Part shown: piece by piece, positions 44,757 to 53,790 of the stretch
Position numbering within the stretch: position 1 is the stretch's first letter
Layout of the letters: each line of letters begins with the position of its first letter
Source of the DNA: Pseudanabaena galeata CCNP1313
Lineage (GTDB): Bacteria > Cyanobacteriota > Cyanobacteriia > Pseudanabaenales > Pseudanabaenaceae
Length of the DNA: 64,000 bases
Reading direction: 5' to 3'
NCBI RefSeq assembly: GCF_029910235.1
Contig: NZ_CP112874.1
Coordinates: 496,001 to 560,000 of the forward strand
Program-made: the position numbers and the translations under genes
Notes under the pieces: generated by a model
The model's database searches: none
The model's input: only the letters and a program-made list of their open reading frames with translations
Told to the model about the DNA's origin: nothing

Positions 44757-45335
44757 TTAATCTTCTTTCTTCTTGGCGGATGAACCACGTCCTTTTGCAA
44801 GATCAGCATAGATTAAGGTTTCAATGCCCAATACTATCAGCAGTAAAAGTTCTATCCAAGATAGGATTGTAATGCTTAGAGGTGGATGAGGAACTAAAAT
44901 CCAGAATACTACTAAGGCAATGATTCCAGAAATAACAAATGTAATTTCGTCTACGATCAGTTGTTGAATTTTGCGGCGTTTACGATGTTTATCGTCTCTA
45001 TGAGCTATTTCCCAACCAAATAGAGTCTCACCGTCTGTATAACCTGTGTGTTCTTGTATTTTATCAACCAGTTTGTAGCGAATGTAACGCCCTATCGCTG
45101 ATATTTTTTCGTCGTTGACTACATAAGTCCAACCTAATATGAGGCATACCCAAGGCACGACTAAGAAAGCATAGTAATTGGTAGAGTTGGAAACGGTAAA
45201 CGAGATGATTGTACCAAATAAGCCTAGTGTCACGTAAAGCAAGTTATCTCGAAACCCAATGCGTTGGGCTTGCTCTGTTTTCAGCTTGTCGTATTCTTTA
45301 AAGAAAATTTCGAGAACTTGATCTTTCTCATTCAT
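44757..45335 (-). CDS. Multi-pass membrane protein, unknown, cassette member
   Basis: A 192-residue protein with four hydrophobic helices (about 29-48, 53-70, 128-147 and 153-174) and a charged cytoplasmic middle (RKRRKIQQL). The N-terminal KTEQAQRIGFRDNLLYV and the segment VNDEKISAIGRYIR are reminiscent of a widespread but uncharacterised cyanobacterial family. It is divergent from the TIR gene across a 150-bp AT-rich spacer. A role as a membrane effector, comparable in layout to small membrane proteins of nucleotide-signal systems, is only a guess. Confidence 0.6.
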   Translation of the reverse strand: MNEKDQVLEIFFKEYDKLKTEQAQRIGFRDNLLYVTLGLFGTIISFTVSNSTNYYAFLVVPWVCLILGWTYVVNDEKISAIGRYIRYKLVDKIQEHTGYTDGETLFGWEIAHRDDKHRKRRKIQQLIVDEITFVISGIIALVVFWILVPHPPLSITILSWIELLLLIVLGIETLIYADLAKGRGSSAKKKED

Positions 45336-45485
45336 AAAAAGTCCATTACTTATAGTTTTTTCTTAGATAAATAGTAAATATTTTTACTTAATATTAATAT
45401 TTAGTTACTATTACTATTAATATTAGTATCCATAATATATTCTTGTCTATATTACTGGTTAGTCTGACCTCTCCAAGGAGTTTCT

Positions 45486-47087
45486 ATGCCATGTGCAGTG
45501 ATCCTTACTGCTCTCCGTGTCGAGTATTTAGCAGTTCGTACCCATCTAAGTAATTTACGGGAAGAGACTCACCCACAAGGAAATGTTTATCAACGAGGAA
45601 GTTTTATTGCTAACGAGCAGTCATGGGAAGTAGGAATTGCTGAGGTTGGCGTTGGTAATGTAAGTGCTGCCATAGAAGCAGAGCGGGCGATCTCTTACTT
45701 TAACCCTGATATTCTATTCTTCGTGGGAATTGCTGGCGGAATTAAGGATAAGGATGTGTCCATTGGTGATGTGGTGGTAGCAACAAAAGTTTATGGCTTT
45801 GAGTCAGGAAAGTCGGAAAACCAGTTTTTAACACGCCCATCTTTATGTCAGTCAAGCCATGCATTGGTGCAACGAGCTAAAGCAGAGGCAAGGAAAGACG
45901 AATGGTTACAACGCTTATCTAGAATTCCTATTCAACAACCTCGTGTATTTGTAGAATCTATCGCTGCGGGGGAGAAAGTTGTTGCTTCTAGGGAGTCAGA
46001 AATTTTCCAGTTTCTAAGAACGAGTTATAACGATGTGATCGCTGTTGAAATGGAAGGATTTGGCTTCCTGAGTGCAGCCTTTGCTTATCCAAATATCAAA
46101 GCAATCGTAGTTCGTGGTATATCTGATTTAGTTAAGGACAAAAACGATGATTCGGTCGAACCTGAGCAGGTTCGACAAGAAAGAGCTTCTCTTCATGCTA
46201 GCGCATTTGCATTTGAAATTTTGGCAAATTTTACACAAGCCGATCAGGGTAATATTACACCTAATAGCAATACGTTAAATCATGCACCAGTTGAGCAAGT
46301 TATATTAGGTGACCTTAATGTGAAGAGAAATAACCTTGGATCTCAAATTACTAATTCGGAGCAAGAAATGAAAGAAAATCAGGGTTTGGCAAAGCCAAAA
46401 ATCTTTATTAGCTACTCACATCAAGATTCACAAATTGCAGATAATATAGTTAGCGCTTTAGATAGCCTTGGTCTTTCTGTATGGCTAGATCGACGGGAAA
46501 TTAAACTGGGTGATTCGTTCTTAGAAAAGATGAATCAAGGACTTGGAAGTGCTAACTATGTTTTGGTGTTGTTTTCAAACTCAGCACTGAAATCTCAATG
46601 GGTTACTCGTGAGTGGATGTCAAGTTTGGCAAGCCAGAGTACAATTATAATTCCAATACTTTTAGAAAATGGAGCGATACCTCCACTGCTTAAAGATATT
46701 ATCTACATTAATTTCGTTACAGACCCGCAAAAGGGACTGAAAGAACTTACTGAGTTTTTCCAACGTGAGTTTTCTGCTGCTTTTGCTCCACAATCTCGAC
46801 GAGGTAATGACGCTACTACTATATTACTACAGAGCGCCAAGCTAAGAGAAATTCGCCTTGTAGCTCAGAAATGTATGGTACAGAAAGACTTTCTTGCTTT
46901 TCTTTTTGATGAAGATATCGATCAAGATGAAATTGGCGGCGATTCTTTAAACGAGCGTCTAATCAACCTTCTTCACCATACAAAAACACAAGGTACACTC
47001 AGAGATTTTTTGGTTTGGTTGAGTCGAGAAAAAGGTCGATGCGTTGAGCATCAGTTAAAACTGATACGAGAAGAGAACCTGATTTGA
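45486..47087 (+). CDS. Nucleoside phosphorylase-TIR fusion with C-terminal adaptor-like domain
   Basis: A 533-residue three-part protein. Residues 1-250 are a PNP/UDP-phosphorylase-like nucleosidase: ILFFVGIAGGIKD (about 79), IAVEMEGFG (Glu188, Glu190) and VVRGISDLVKDK. Residues about 303-425 are a TIR domain: KIFISYSHQDSQIADNIVSA, WLDRREIKLG and VTREWMSSLA with the probable NADase Glu376. Residues about 445-533 are helical (LREIRLVAQKCMVQKDFLAF, GGDSLNERLINLLHHTKTQG, LRDFLVWLSRE) and look like an effector-associated, death-like adaptor domain. It is followed after 24 bp by the CHAT gene. Confidence 0.85.
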   Translation: MPCAVILTALRVEYLAVRTHLSNLREETHPQGNVYQRGSFIANEQSWEVGIAEVGVGNVSAAIEAERAISYFNPDILFFVGIAGGIKDKDVSIGDVVVATKVYGFESGKSENQFLTRPSLCQSSHALVQRAKAEARKDEWLQRLSRIPIQQPRVFVESIAAGEKVVASRESEIFQFLRTSYNDVIAVEMEGFGFLSAAFAYPNIKAIVVRGISDLVKDKNDDSVEPEQVRQERASLHASAFAFEILANFTQADQGNITPNSNTLNHAPVEQVILGDLNVKRNNLGSQITNSEQEMKENQGLAKPKIFISYSHQDSQIADNIVSALDSLGLSVWLDRREIKLGDSFLEKMNQGLGSANYVLVLFSNSALKSQWVTREWMSSLASQSTIIIPILLENGAIPPLLKDIIYINFVTDPQKGLKELTEFFQREFSAAFAPQSRRGNDATTILLQSAKLREIRLVAQKCMVQKDFLAFLFDEDIDQDEIGGDSLNERLINLLHHTKTQGTLRDFLVWLSREKGRCVEHQLKLIREENLI

Positions 47088-47111
47088 TTTTTACATTTCT
47101 GGAGTTATTCA

Positions 47112-49856
47112 ATGAACTTTCAACAAGAGTTAGATTCCTTTCTTGAAGATAAATTTGCTTTAGAGCTAATTCAATCTTTTGACACTGAATTTGATATTCC
47201 ATTTAAGCATAGTCAGTGTATTGGACTCCTAGAAATGCTAGGAGCTTATGAAGTAGTGGATCAAGCAGATGATTTAAAATTGGCGGAGTATGTAGGTGCA
47301 TGGTGGTGTCGAATTGTTCGCGCTGATGTTTTATATAATATCTTGGAAGGTCTAGAAGCGATTCAAGCTTCTAAGAATGATGCAAACAGACTTTATCAAA
47401 AGGTGATAGCGTCTTTGCTTTTAGTTAAGAACGCAGACCAGTCTAAAGATGAAAGCCCAAATAAACAGGCTCAAATGATGTCTTATATTGCTGCTCGTTG
47501 GCATGATGGAGCCGCGAAGATATATTACCGATGTAACGATCATACTGAAGCTCGACTTCTATTTCAAAAAGCTAGAACCATAGCGAAACAAGCAGATCTT
47601 TGGTACTGCTTGCCAGACATTCAAAGTAACTGCCTTCGCGTTGAATATGAGGAGCTTAAAGCTGCCAATCCAGATTCTAAGAATCTTCGGAAAGATCTTA
47701 AGATCCAGTATGAAGAATTGCGAGATAAAACCTTGCAAACCGCAACTCGTTATCATGTAGAGGTTCCTGAGTTAGATAGCGCAAAACATAACCATAACTT
47801 AAGCTACCAAGAAAAGCAGCTTTTGCGAGGACTATCTAGCATTTTTCATAACTTCTCTGTAGAACTTCAAAGAGAAAATTTATTAGATGATTCTCTTAAT
47901 GCATCGAAAAAATCAGAAGCTATCTGTCAATTATTAAAGGATGGGTATCGACTCGCACAAGTTCTAAATCATCAAGGTCAATTAGCACTAAAAATGTCAG
48001 GGGGAAGAAATCTTGCGCGTCAATGCTTTGAAAAACTGAATTGCTTACCTTGGCAACGAGGTAAGTTAATAGCTAGGCAACAGCTTGCTAAAATTGAATC
48101 TCAGGAAGGCTTATTCCATGCAGCAATTCAACGGATTACTAATTTGCTTGATCTCATTCAAGAAAATAATGATCGCCGTGGTGGAGATTTGGGGTTTGAT
48201 AGTGACTTCTATTATTTTACTGTTCAGGTTTTTCGAGAAATACTACAAAAAAATACTGAAACTATTCAGATCGGTCAAGAAAACGTTCAAGGATATCATG
48301 ACAGACTGATTAAAGAACAACTACAGATGGTTCGTTCAATCCGTAAAGTGGTAAAAATAGCTACATATAAAACTGCTTTTTCTCGACGCTTCTATGGGAG
48401 CTATCTTGAATTAATTGCCAACCATGTTAGCAAAGAGAACTATGAAGATGCTTTTGCATTGATTGAAGAGGCAAGTAGCCGAGAACTTTTAGATCTTTTG
48501 CAATCAAAAAATCTGTCACTTAGTGAAGAGCTAGTTAACAAACTTACACCTATCGATTTTAGTGGTATAGCAAAACAATTTGCTATCGAACCACAATTAA
48601 ATCGTCGTAGCATTCGATTTCTAGATTCTGAAGTAAATAATCCTGAGTTACTTTCATTGCTCAATGAATTGTTGAATGAGCGAAGACGCTTTTATGAGAA
48701 TGCTTCACTCATTCAACCCATTCCTACATCAGAGCCTAATGAAGATATAGCTTATGAGGCTCGTATATTTACAGCTAATCATCCTAGCCTAGTAATTGTG
48801 CGCTATTTCTTCTACGATACTCCAGCGCAAATTAAGTTAGCTGCCTATGTTTTTCGAGATGGAGAATTACATTTTCGCAGCTTAAACTATCAAGAAATCA
48901 AGGAGAAATTAATTGATAATTGGGAAAAAACATGGGGCAATGGATCTATCATTCGAGGTGATGGAAAACGTTTATATGATTTATTGATAAAGCCGCTTTG
49001 GGATTTAATAGTATCTGAAAATGGCTTAAAAAATCCTAATCATCTTGTTATAATTCCAAGCGGAGAACTTTTTAAACTACCTTTACATGTTGCTTTAGTT
49101 CCCAAAGAAAATATTTCACCTAAAAGCGAACTTTCTATTCCACTAGCTGCATATATTCCCACCTCGTTTTCAGTGAGTGCTACAGCCTATATAACTCGTG
49201 GCCGTCACCTATTACGTCGCCAACGCGTGGAGGGAGATGATGATTTATGTGTTTTGATGAAACGAGATGAACAGGTAAGTGGTAAAGAACTAGTTGGGTT
49301 GGCTTGGTCAGAAAAGTCATTTCACATTGCAGGTCAACCTCCTGAAGGTGTTGGTTCTCATAAGACTTATGAAAAAGCAGATCGGCAAGGACTAGATGCC
49401 ATTATCAAGGAGAAGCCAGAGTTTTTCGTCTATGCAGGACACGGACTTTACACTAAAGCTTTAGAGTCAGTAGGTCCAGTTTTAGAATTAGAGGGAGATT
49501 GTTTGACGCAATTTGATATTGCAATGAGTGTTCAACTCCCTAGAAATAAACTGACGCTTCTAGGCGCTTGTGTTTCTGGTCAAGGCGCAAACTTAGGTGG
49601 AGGTGAAATAGCAGGTTTTATTAGAGCTTTTATTGCTTCTGGGTGTGGTGCATTAGGAATTACTCTCTGGCCAGTACTGGATAATAGAATTTCCAATACA
49701 ATTCGATACTTACTCAGTCAAGCTCAAAAAGCTGGTCAAGAAAATACAGCCTTCGATGTTGTACAAGAAACTTATGAACATTATAAAGACACTTGTAGTA
49801 AGTTAGATGATCCTGTAGATTGTATGGAAGCCTGCCCATTGGCTTTGTACCTTTAA
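47112..49856 (+). CDS. Helical-repeat CHAT protease-like protein
   Basis: A 914-residue protein. The first about 500 residues are TPR-like alpha-helical repeats. The last about 300 are a CHAT caspase-like domain with probable catalytic His777 (VYAGHGLY) and Cys820 (LGACVSG), then GFIRAFIASGCGALGITLWP. There is no signal peptide, unlike the CHAT protein at 17610. The start is ATG 47112 with GGAG 12 bp upstream. It forms an operon with the phosphorylase-TIR gene. Likely role: a protease activated by the upstream sensor; this is inferred from family knowledge. Confidence 0.88.
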   Translation: MNFQQELDSFLEDKFALELIQSFDTEFDIPFKHSQCIGLLEMLGAYEVVDQADDLKLAEYVGAWWCRIVRADVLYNILEGLEAIQASKNDANRLYQKVIASLLLVKNADQSKDESPNKQAQMMSYIAARWHDGAAKIYYRCNDHTEARLLFQKARTIAKQADLWYCLPDIQSNCLRVEYEELKAANPDSKNLRKDLKIQYEELRDKTLQTATRYHVEVPELDSAKHNHNLSYQEKQLLRGLSSIFHNFSVELQRENLLDDSLNASKKSEAICQLLKDGYRLAQVLNHQGQLALKMSGGRNLARQCFEKLNCLPWQRGKLIARQQLAKIESQEGLFHAAIQRITNLLDLIQENNDRRGGDLGFDSDFYYFTVQVFREILQKNTETIQIGQENVQGYHDRLIKEQLQMVRSIRKVVKIATYKTAFSRRFYGSYLELIANHVSKENYEDAFALIEEASSRELLDLLQSKNLSLSEELVNKLTPIDFSGIAKQFAIEPQLNRRSIRFLDSEVNNPELLSLLNELLNERRRFYENASLIQPIPTSEPNEDIAYEARIFTANHPSLVIVRYFFYDTPAQIKLAAYVFRDGELHFRSLNYQEIKEKLIDNWEKTWGNGSIIRGDGKRLYDLLIKPLWDLIVSENGLKNPNHLVIIPSGELFKLPLHVALVPKENISPKSELSIPLAAYIPTSFSVSATAYITRGRHLLRRQRVEGDDDLCVLMKRDEQVSGKELVGLAWSEKSFHIAGQPPEGVGSHKTYEKADRQGLDAIIKEKPEFFVYAGHGLYTKALESVGPVLELEGDCLTQFDIAMSVQLPRNKLTLLGACVSGQGANLGGGEIAGFIRAFIASGCGALGITLWPVLDNRISNTIRYLLSQAQKAGQENTAFDVVQETYEHYKDTCSKLDDPVDCMEACPLALYL

Positions 49857-49922
49857 GTTTCTTTACTAGTACTAAAAGTTGAGTACAATAATTTTAAACT
49901 TACGCTTAATTAGAAAATTAAA

Positions 49923-50570
49923 ATGCCTCTTCGACTCTATTCACAAATTTCTACTAAATTTCCAAACCTAAAAGCTGGTTGGTCTAGAGGTGATAATAGC
50001 ATTGTATTTTCTAATCCCAAATTTGGAACTATTATTCATGTAGCTGTGTGTGATCATTCAGGTAAACCTCTGTACGATCAACCTATATGGTCAGAGCCTG
50101 TCGGAGCAGTTATTATTCCCGTTGATGAAGAAGGAAAAATTGCCTTTATAGAAAATTATCGAGTTGCGCTTCCTGCTGATGGAACTTGTGGATTATATTC
50201 ACCCTCTACAGTAGATCTAGAGCAAAGGGGGCGTTTCTCACTAGAATTGCCGCGTGGTTTCTCAGAACCTAGCGAAAGTTCCGAAGAGGCTGCAAAACGT
50301 GAGACTAAAGAAGAGACAGGATGTAACGTTATTGATATAACTTGCTTAGGTACAACCAATGCAAATACAACCTTTTTCCTAAACAATACTCCAATATGGT
50401 TGGCTCATGTGACCACTTCCCAACAAGTAATAGACACTGATAATCAAGAGCAAATTAAAAGTGTCTGTTTTTTGGAATTAAAGGAAGCTTTGAGTCGAGT
50501 GAGATCTGGTGAAATTATTTGTGGAGTGACAAAATCGGCACTTCTTCACTACTTGGCTTGGTTGCAATAA
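49923..50570 (+). CDS. NUDIX hydrolase, ADP-ribose pyrophosphatase-like
   Basis: A 215-residue NUDIX protein with a complete Nudix box from residue about 116, GFSEPSE then RETKEETG (GX5EX7REX2EEXG satisfied exactly). The N-terminal beta strands (VGAVIIPVDEEGKIAFIENY) resemble ADP-ribose pyrophosphatases. It follows the CHAT gene by 66 bp, same strand. Since TIR domains release ADP-ribose products from NAD+, a NUDIX enzyme acting on such products would make biochemical sense; that link is inference. Confidence 0.87.
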   Translation: MPLRLYSQISTKFPNLKAGWSRGDNSIVFSNPKFGTIIHVAVCDHSGKPLYDQPIWSEPVGAVIIPVDEEGKIAFIENYRVALPADGTCGLYSPSTVDLEQRGRFSLELPRGFSEPSESSEEAAKRETKEETGCNVIDITCLGTTNANTTFFLNNTPIWLAHVTTSQQVIDTDNQEQIKSVCFLELKEALSRVRSGEIICGVTKSALLHYLAWLQ

Positions 50571-50574
50571 AGGT

Positions 50575-50691
50575 AGCCGTATTTATTGCAGATTGGCTAT
50601 ATAATCGCACGCCTCGCGGTCGAGTGGCTACAGCGGCGGCATGGAAGCATTTAGGTTATTCTGTGCAAACGGCGATCGCGGGTTTGTTATA
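50575..50691 (+). repeat. Direct repeat, copy 2: ruvB 3' end remnant
   Basis: 117 bp matching 44574-44691. It lacks one base in the TATATCAATC region (frameshift relative to ruvB) and has three substitutions. It starts four bases after the NUDIX stop codon. Confidence 0.95.
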
Positions 50692-50732
50692 AAGCCATAG
50701 CGTAGAGGCAATTCATGATAAGCGATCGCTTG

Positions 50733-51041
50733 TCCGTCTAGTAGTTAAGAAGAGAAGTCATTGAAGCCAAGCTAATAGATACAGCTTTTTCAATTGACTC
50801 AAATTAATATGCCGATCGCCGCTTAGTCCATTCTTCGGGGTCGGTGCAACATTCACAACGAATGGATAAGTTTTTTTATTAGGCAGTAATGGCGCAACTA
50901 TGGTGGTTAATCCATTTTGATTGCAATGTCATTTTGCAAAATTAAGCAAGGACGTTCTTTGCCAGTCTCACTGCCAACAATTGGGTTCAGATCGACCCAC
51001 CATATTTCTCCTCGCTTATAAGTTAGCGTTCCATTAGGCAT
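50733..51041 (-). pseudogene. Decayed mazF/pemK copy
   Basis: Near-identical to the intact mazF at 53422-53790 from the start codon inward, but with a deletion of roughly 75 bp toward the 3' end, a single-base loss near 50752 and another in the middle (GATTGCAATG where the intact copy has GATTGCCAATG). It cannot make a full toxin. Confidence 0.85.
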
Positions 51042-51130
51042 TTAAACCATCTTCTACAGTAACGTCCCAAACAGAAATCTCTTCTTGAAACATTGGATCG
51101 TTTGCTTGTTCTTTATAAGCATTTTCTAGT
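51034..51130 (-). pseudogene. Truncated mazE-like antitoxin copy
   Basis: Matches the C-terminal third of the intact antitoxin gene at 53783-54007 (CAGTAACGTCCCAAACAGAA onward) up to TTTTCTAGTT, where sequence resembling a Uma2 gene and the IS begins. Confidence 0.8.
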
Positions 51131-51137
51131 TGCGAAA

Positions 51138-52199
51138 CTAAGTACAGGACAAAAATTTAATGGAGTTGAAGAAAGCCTCGGAATTGAGATGGATGTCAAA
51201 GATGATATGACGCAGAAAATCAAAACCAAGACGAAAAATGCTTTTAGGTAAGCGACCGTGCTTTTTAGGTTTGAGGGGATTGAGCTGAGCAAGCCAAAGC
51301 CCCGAAGAAAAAGCCCAACATAAAGCGAGGGTGAGTAAAGCAATAAGTTTAGAAAGGCGTTCAGGGGCTTGAAGGTGAGTAGCCTCCAAACAAAAGCCAC
51401 GGGATTTAAAACAGCCAAACAAAGTCTCAATCGCCCAACGTTTGGCATAGTCAGCAATAGCGGTATTAGGGTCATGAGCGGTTGCTACAATTAACAAATC
51501 GCCATCCTCCAGACGCATTGCCGCAATATAGAGCCAATGTTGCCAAACAAGCCTCGGCTTAGACAATACTTTCGATTGACCAACTTGGAGATCTTGGAAA
51601 CAAACGTCAGCCCGTAGTTGCTTCTGCCCATCGTCAAGCAAGGTGTTTTTGCGAATACGGATACGAAAGTGGGTACATGGGTCACACAGCAAGTAATCAA
51701 ACCATTCTTCCCCCACAAATTCTCGGTCTGCGGTCAAAAAGTCGATTTTGCGATCTCCAAATATTTCCAGAAATCGATTACACAATTCACAACGTTCACG
51801 GGTGTTCGAGTTACCTTTTTTGTCCAGCATCATCCAGACCAACGGGAATGCGATACCGTGATGCACTACTCCCAATGTCAGCACATTAAATACCGTCTTA
51901 CCAAATCTCCAATCGGTGCGGTCGATACTGATTACCCATGGTTCAGGTATTTTCATCACTTTGACGACCATTAAAGCGATGCTTTCATAGTCCACTTCAA
52001 ACTCTCGAAAAAATCTCTGTAACCGCTTATAGTGTGATTCGACTTTGGCTTCTCCACTAAATCCTGTCGCGATTTCCGCTAGGTTTACTGTCTTTACTCG
52101 CATTAGTGCGATCAGGAACATCGACACAAATAAGAGTCTTGCTCCATTCCATTGCAGATGTTCATGTAACTTTTCGCAAAATACGCTAATCTCTTTCAT
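51138..52199 (-). CDS. IS4-family DDE transposase
   Basis: A 353-residue transposase. The catalytic Asp residues lie in ISIDRTDWRFG (about 93) and FLTADREFVGEEW (about 155), and the Glu with the YREK-like signature is in YAKRWAIETLFGCFKSRGF (about 260). Full length with no disruption; the stop codon lies in the left terminal inverted repeat. The start is ATG 52199. Confidence 0.93.
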   Translation of the reverse strand: MKEISVFCEKLHEHLQWNGARLLFVSMFLIALMRVKTVNLAEIATGFSGEAKVESHYKRLQRFFREFEVDYESIALMVVKVMKIPEPWVISIDRTDWRFGKTVFNVLTLGVVHHGIAFPLVWMMLDKKGNSNTRERCELCNRFLEIFGDRKIDFLTADREFVGEEWFDYLLCDPCTHFRIRIRKNTLLDDGQKQLRADVCFQDLQVGQSKVLSKPRLVWQHWLYIAAMRLEDGDLLIVATAHDPNTAIADYAKRWAIETLFGCFKSRGFCLEATHLQAPERLSKLIALLTLALCWAFSSGLWLAQLNPLKPKKHGRLPKSIFRLGFDFLRHIIFDIHLNSEAFFNSIKFLSCT

Positions 52200-52278
52200 A
52201 GGGGTTTTATTTGTGATGTGGTTATCTTTTATAAAACCCCTTCCTGTCTACTTTTGCAACTTTTTGTCCTGTACTAAG
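51138..52278 (-). mobile_element. IS4-family insertion sequence, apparently intact
   Basis: 1141 bp bounded by 18-bp inverted repeats CTAAGTACAGGACAAAAA (left) and, inverted, CTTAGTACAGGACAAAAA (right), 17 of 18 identical. Both sides carry GTTGCGAAA (51129-51137 and 52279-52287), a 9-bp target duplication. It encodes one transposase. Confidence 0.92.
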
Positions 52279-52320
52279 GTTGCGAAATTAATTTTTCTTG
52301 CTTAGCGATCGCCTTTTTGA

Positions 52321-53124
52321 TTATTCAGAGATATCACCGAAGCGATCTCGATACTTTTGTAATAACGCCTCAGCTTGTTGCTTTGCCAATTCCGCTTGAT
52401 CGGCTCGTTGAGATGCTTGGTTAGCGATCGTCTCAGCTTTCGCTGCTCTTTCATCACCCGTGAGCAATAGATTGCCCGATTCATCCCACCAACGCAACCA
52501 GTACAAATCAGCCTCCTGCTTAAGCCCGATCTCCACTCCCATCGGTGCAATATGATAATGACCGCGATCATTGTGTTGCATTTTTACATACTTGCGATCA
52601 ATTAGGTGATAGACCTCAATTAAAGCTTTACTAGCGTCAAAAATGACATAAAAAGGGATACCAATTGCTTGTTCATAAACCCAAAGCTTTCCTGCTTTTT
52701 CACCTTCATGAGGAGATGTATAATCTCTCTCTTCCTTACCACTACCAGATACAAACTCAATCGCAATTAGAGGAACGACAAATTCTTTCCACAATACATA
52801 GGAACGCCGAAACTCTCCATTCAAAAGTGGTGGCACATTAGGTACATAAAACCAATCAGGTGCTTCTGCTCCCTTTTCTGGAGGCTCAGTCATCCGCCAA
52901 TAAATACCGCTATCTTGACCAATGCAATAACGTCCATCGGGATGTAATTTCTGTAAAATCGGTTCAATGGAACTTGTTAAAACAATGCTTTGCGGATGTT
53001 CTTGAAAATTCTTCACGAAAGTACCATCAGACTCTGGTAGTTGAGTATGATCAGGGATGTTGATGTTGGCTAATTTAACTACATTTGGGTTAGCTGTTGG
53101 CACAAGTGTTTGAGTACTTTCCAT
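52321..53124 (-). CDS. Uma2 family endonuclease with coiled-coil tail
   Basis: A 267-residue Uma2/DUF820 protein from ATG 53124 (MESTQTLVP). The nuclease core has GIYWRMTEPPEKGAEAPDWF (Asp) and VPLIAIEFVSGSGKEERDYT (catalytic Glu). A C-terminal coiled coil rich in Ala, Glu and Gln (about 225-262) ends ALLQKYRDRFGDISE. The same 15 final residues end the Uma2 protein at 56698-57435. Function unknown; Uma2 proteins are PD-(D/E)XK-like. Confidence 0.87.
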   Translation of the reverse strand: MESTQTLVPTANPNVVKLANINIPDHTQLPESDGTFVKNFQEHPQSIVLTSSIEPILQKLHPDGRYCIGQDSGIYWRMTEPPEKGAEAPDWFYVPNVPPLLNGEFRRSYVLWKEFVVPLIAIEFVSGSGKEERDYTSPHEGEKAGKLWVYEQAIGIPFYVIFDASKALIEVYHLIDRKYVKMQHNDRGHYHIAPMGVEIGLKQEADLYWLRWWDESGNLLLTGDERAAKAETIANQASQRADQAELAKQQAEALLQKYRDRFGDISE

Positions 53125-53421
53125 CGCAATACCGAGATACACATTTTTCTACTTTAACATAATCTGAATGTGGCGATTAACACAGTCTGTAGGATAAGAA
53201 ATAGCTAGCGATCACACTCAAGAAATTAGAAATAAATAACCAACCTCGTAGCGTGTGTTAGTGGAGCGTAACTGAATCCAGAGAAATACGGGTTCCTTCG
53301 ATCCAGTATCCTCAGATCGCGTTGCTCGATATATCGTTTCGCTAAGGTTGGTGCTGCGGTCATAAAGTTTTTGGCTACTCTTTATGTAACTATTTTAAGC
53401 GATCGCTTGTCCGTCTAGTAG
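53125..53421. other. Intergenic region with repeat fragment
   Basis: Only a piece related to family G is recognised (AATAACCAACCTCGTAGCGT near 53231, then GTGGAGCGTAAC). It recurs near 55400. No gene is seen. Confidence 0.45.
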
Positions 53422-53790
53422 TTAAGAAGAGAAGTCATTGAAGCCAAGCTCAATAGATACAGCCTTCGCAATTTCTTTCCAATAGATATCCTCTAATACA
53501 CCCTGTTTATTCTTGATTCTTCGAGCATCTACAGCCCTCATTTGACTCAAATTAATATGCCGATCGCCGCTTAGTCCATTCTTCGGGGTCGGTATAACAT
53601 TCACAACGAATGGATAAGTTTTTTTATTAGGCAGTAATGGCGCAACTATGGTGGTTAATCCATTTTGATTGCCAATGTCATTTTGCAAAATTAAGCAAGG
53701 ACGTTCTTTGCCAGTCTCACTGCCGACAATTGGGTTCAGATCGACCCACCATATTTCTCCTCGCTTATAAGTTAGCGTTCCATTAGGCAT
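53422..53790 (-). CDS. mazF: MazF/PemK-type mRNA interferase toxin
   Basis: A 122-residue endoribonuclease toxin. Family motifs are present: KRGEIWWVDLNPIVGSETGK (about 9-28, including the conserved Glu/Arg/Pro loop region), ERPCLILQND, TIVAPLL and LSGDRHINLSQMRAVD. It overlaps the upstream antitoxin gene by 8 bases, the classical operon layout. A decayed second copy lies at 50733. Confidence 0.9.
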   Translation of the reverse strand: MPNGTLTYKRGEIWWVDLNPIVGSETGKERPCLILQNDIGNQNGLTTIVAPLLPNKKTYPFVVNVIPTPKNGLSGDRHINLSQMRAVDARRIKNKQGVLEDIYWKEIAKAVSIELGFNDFSS

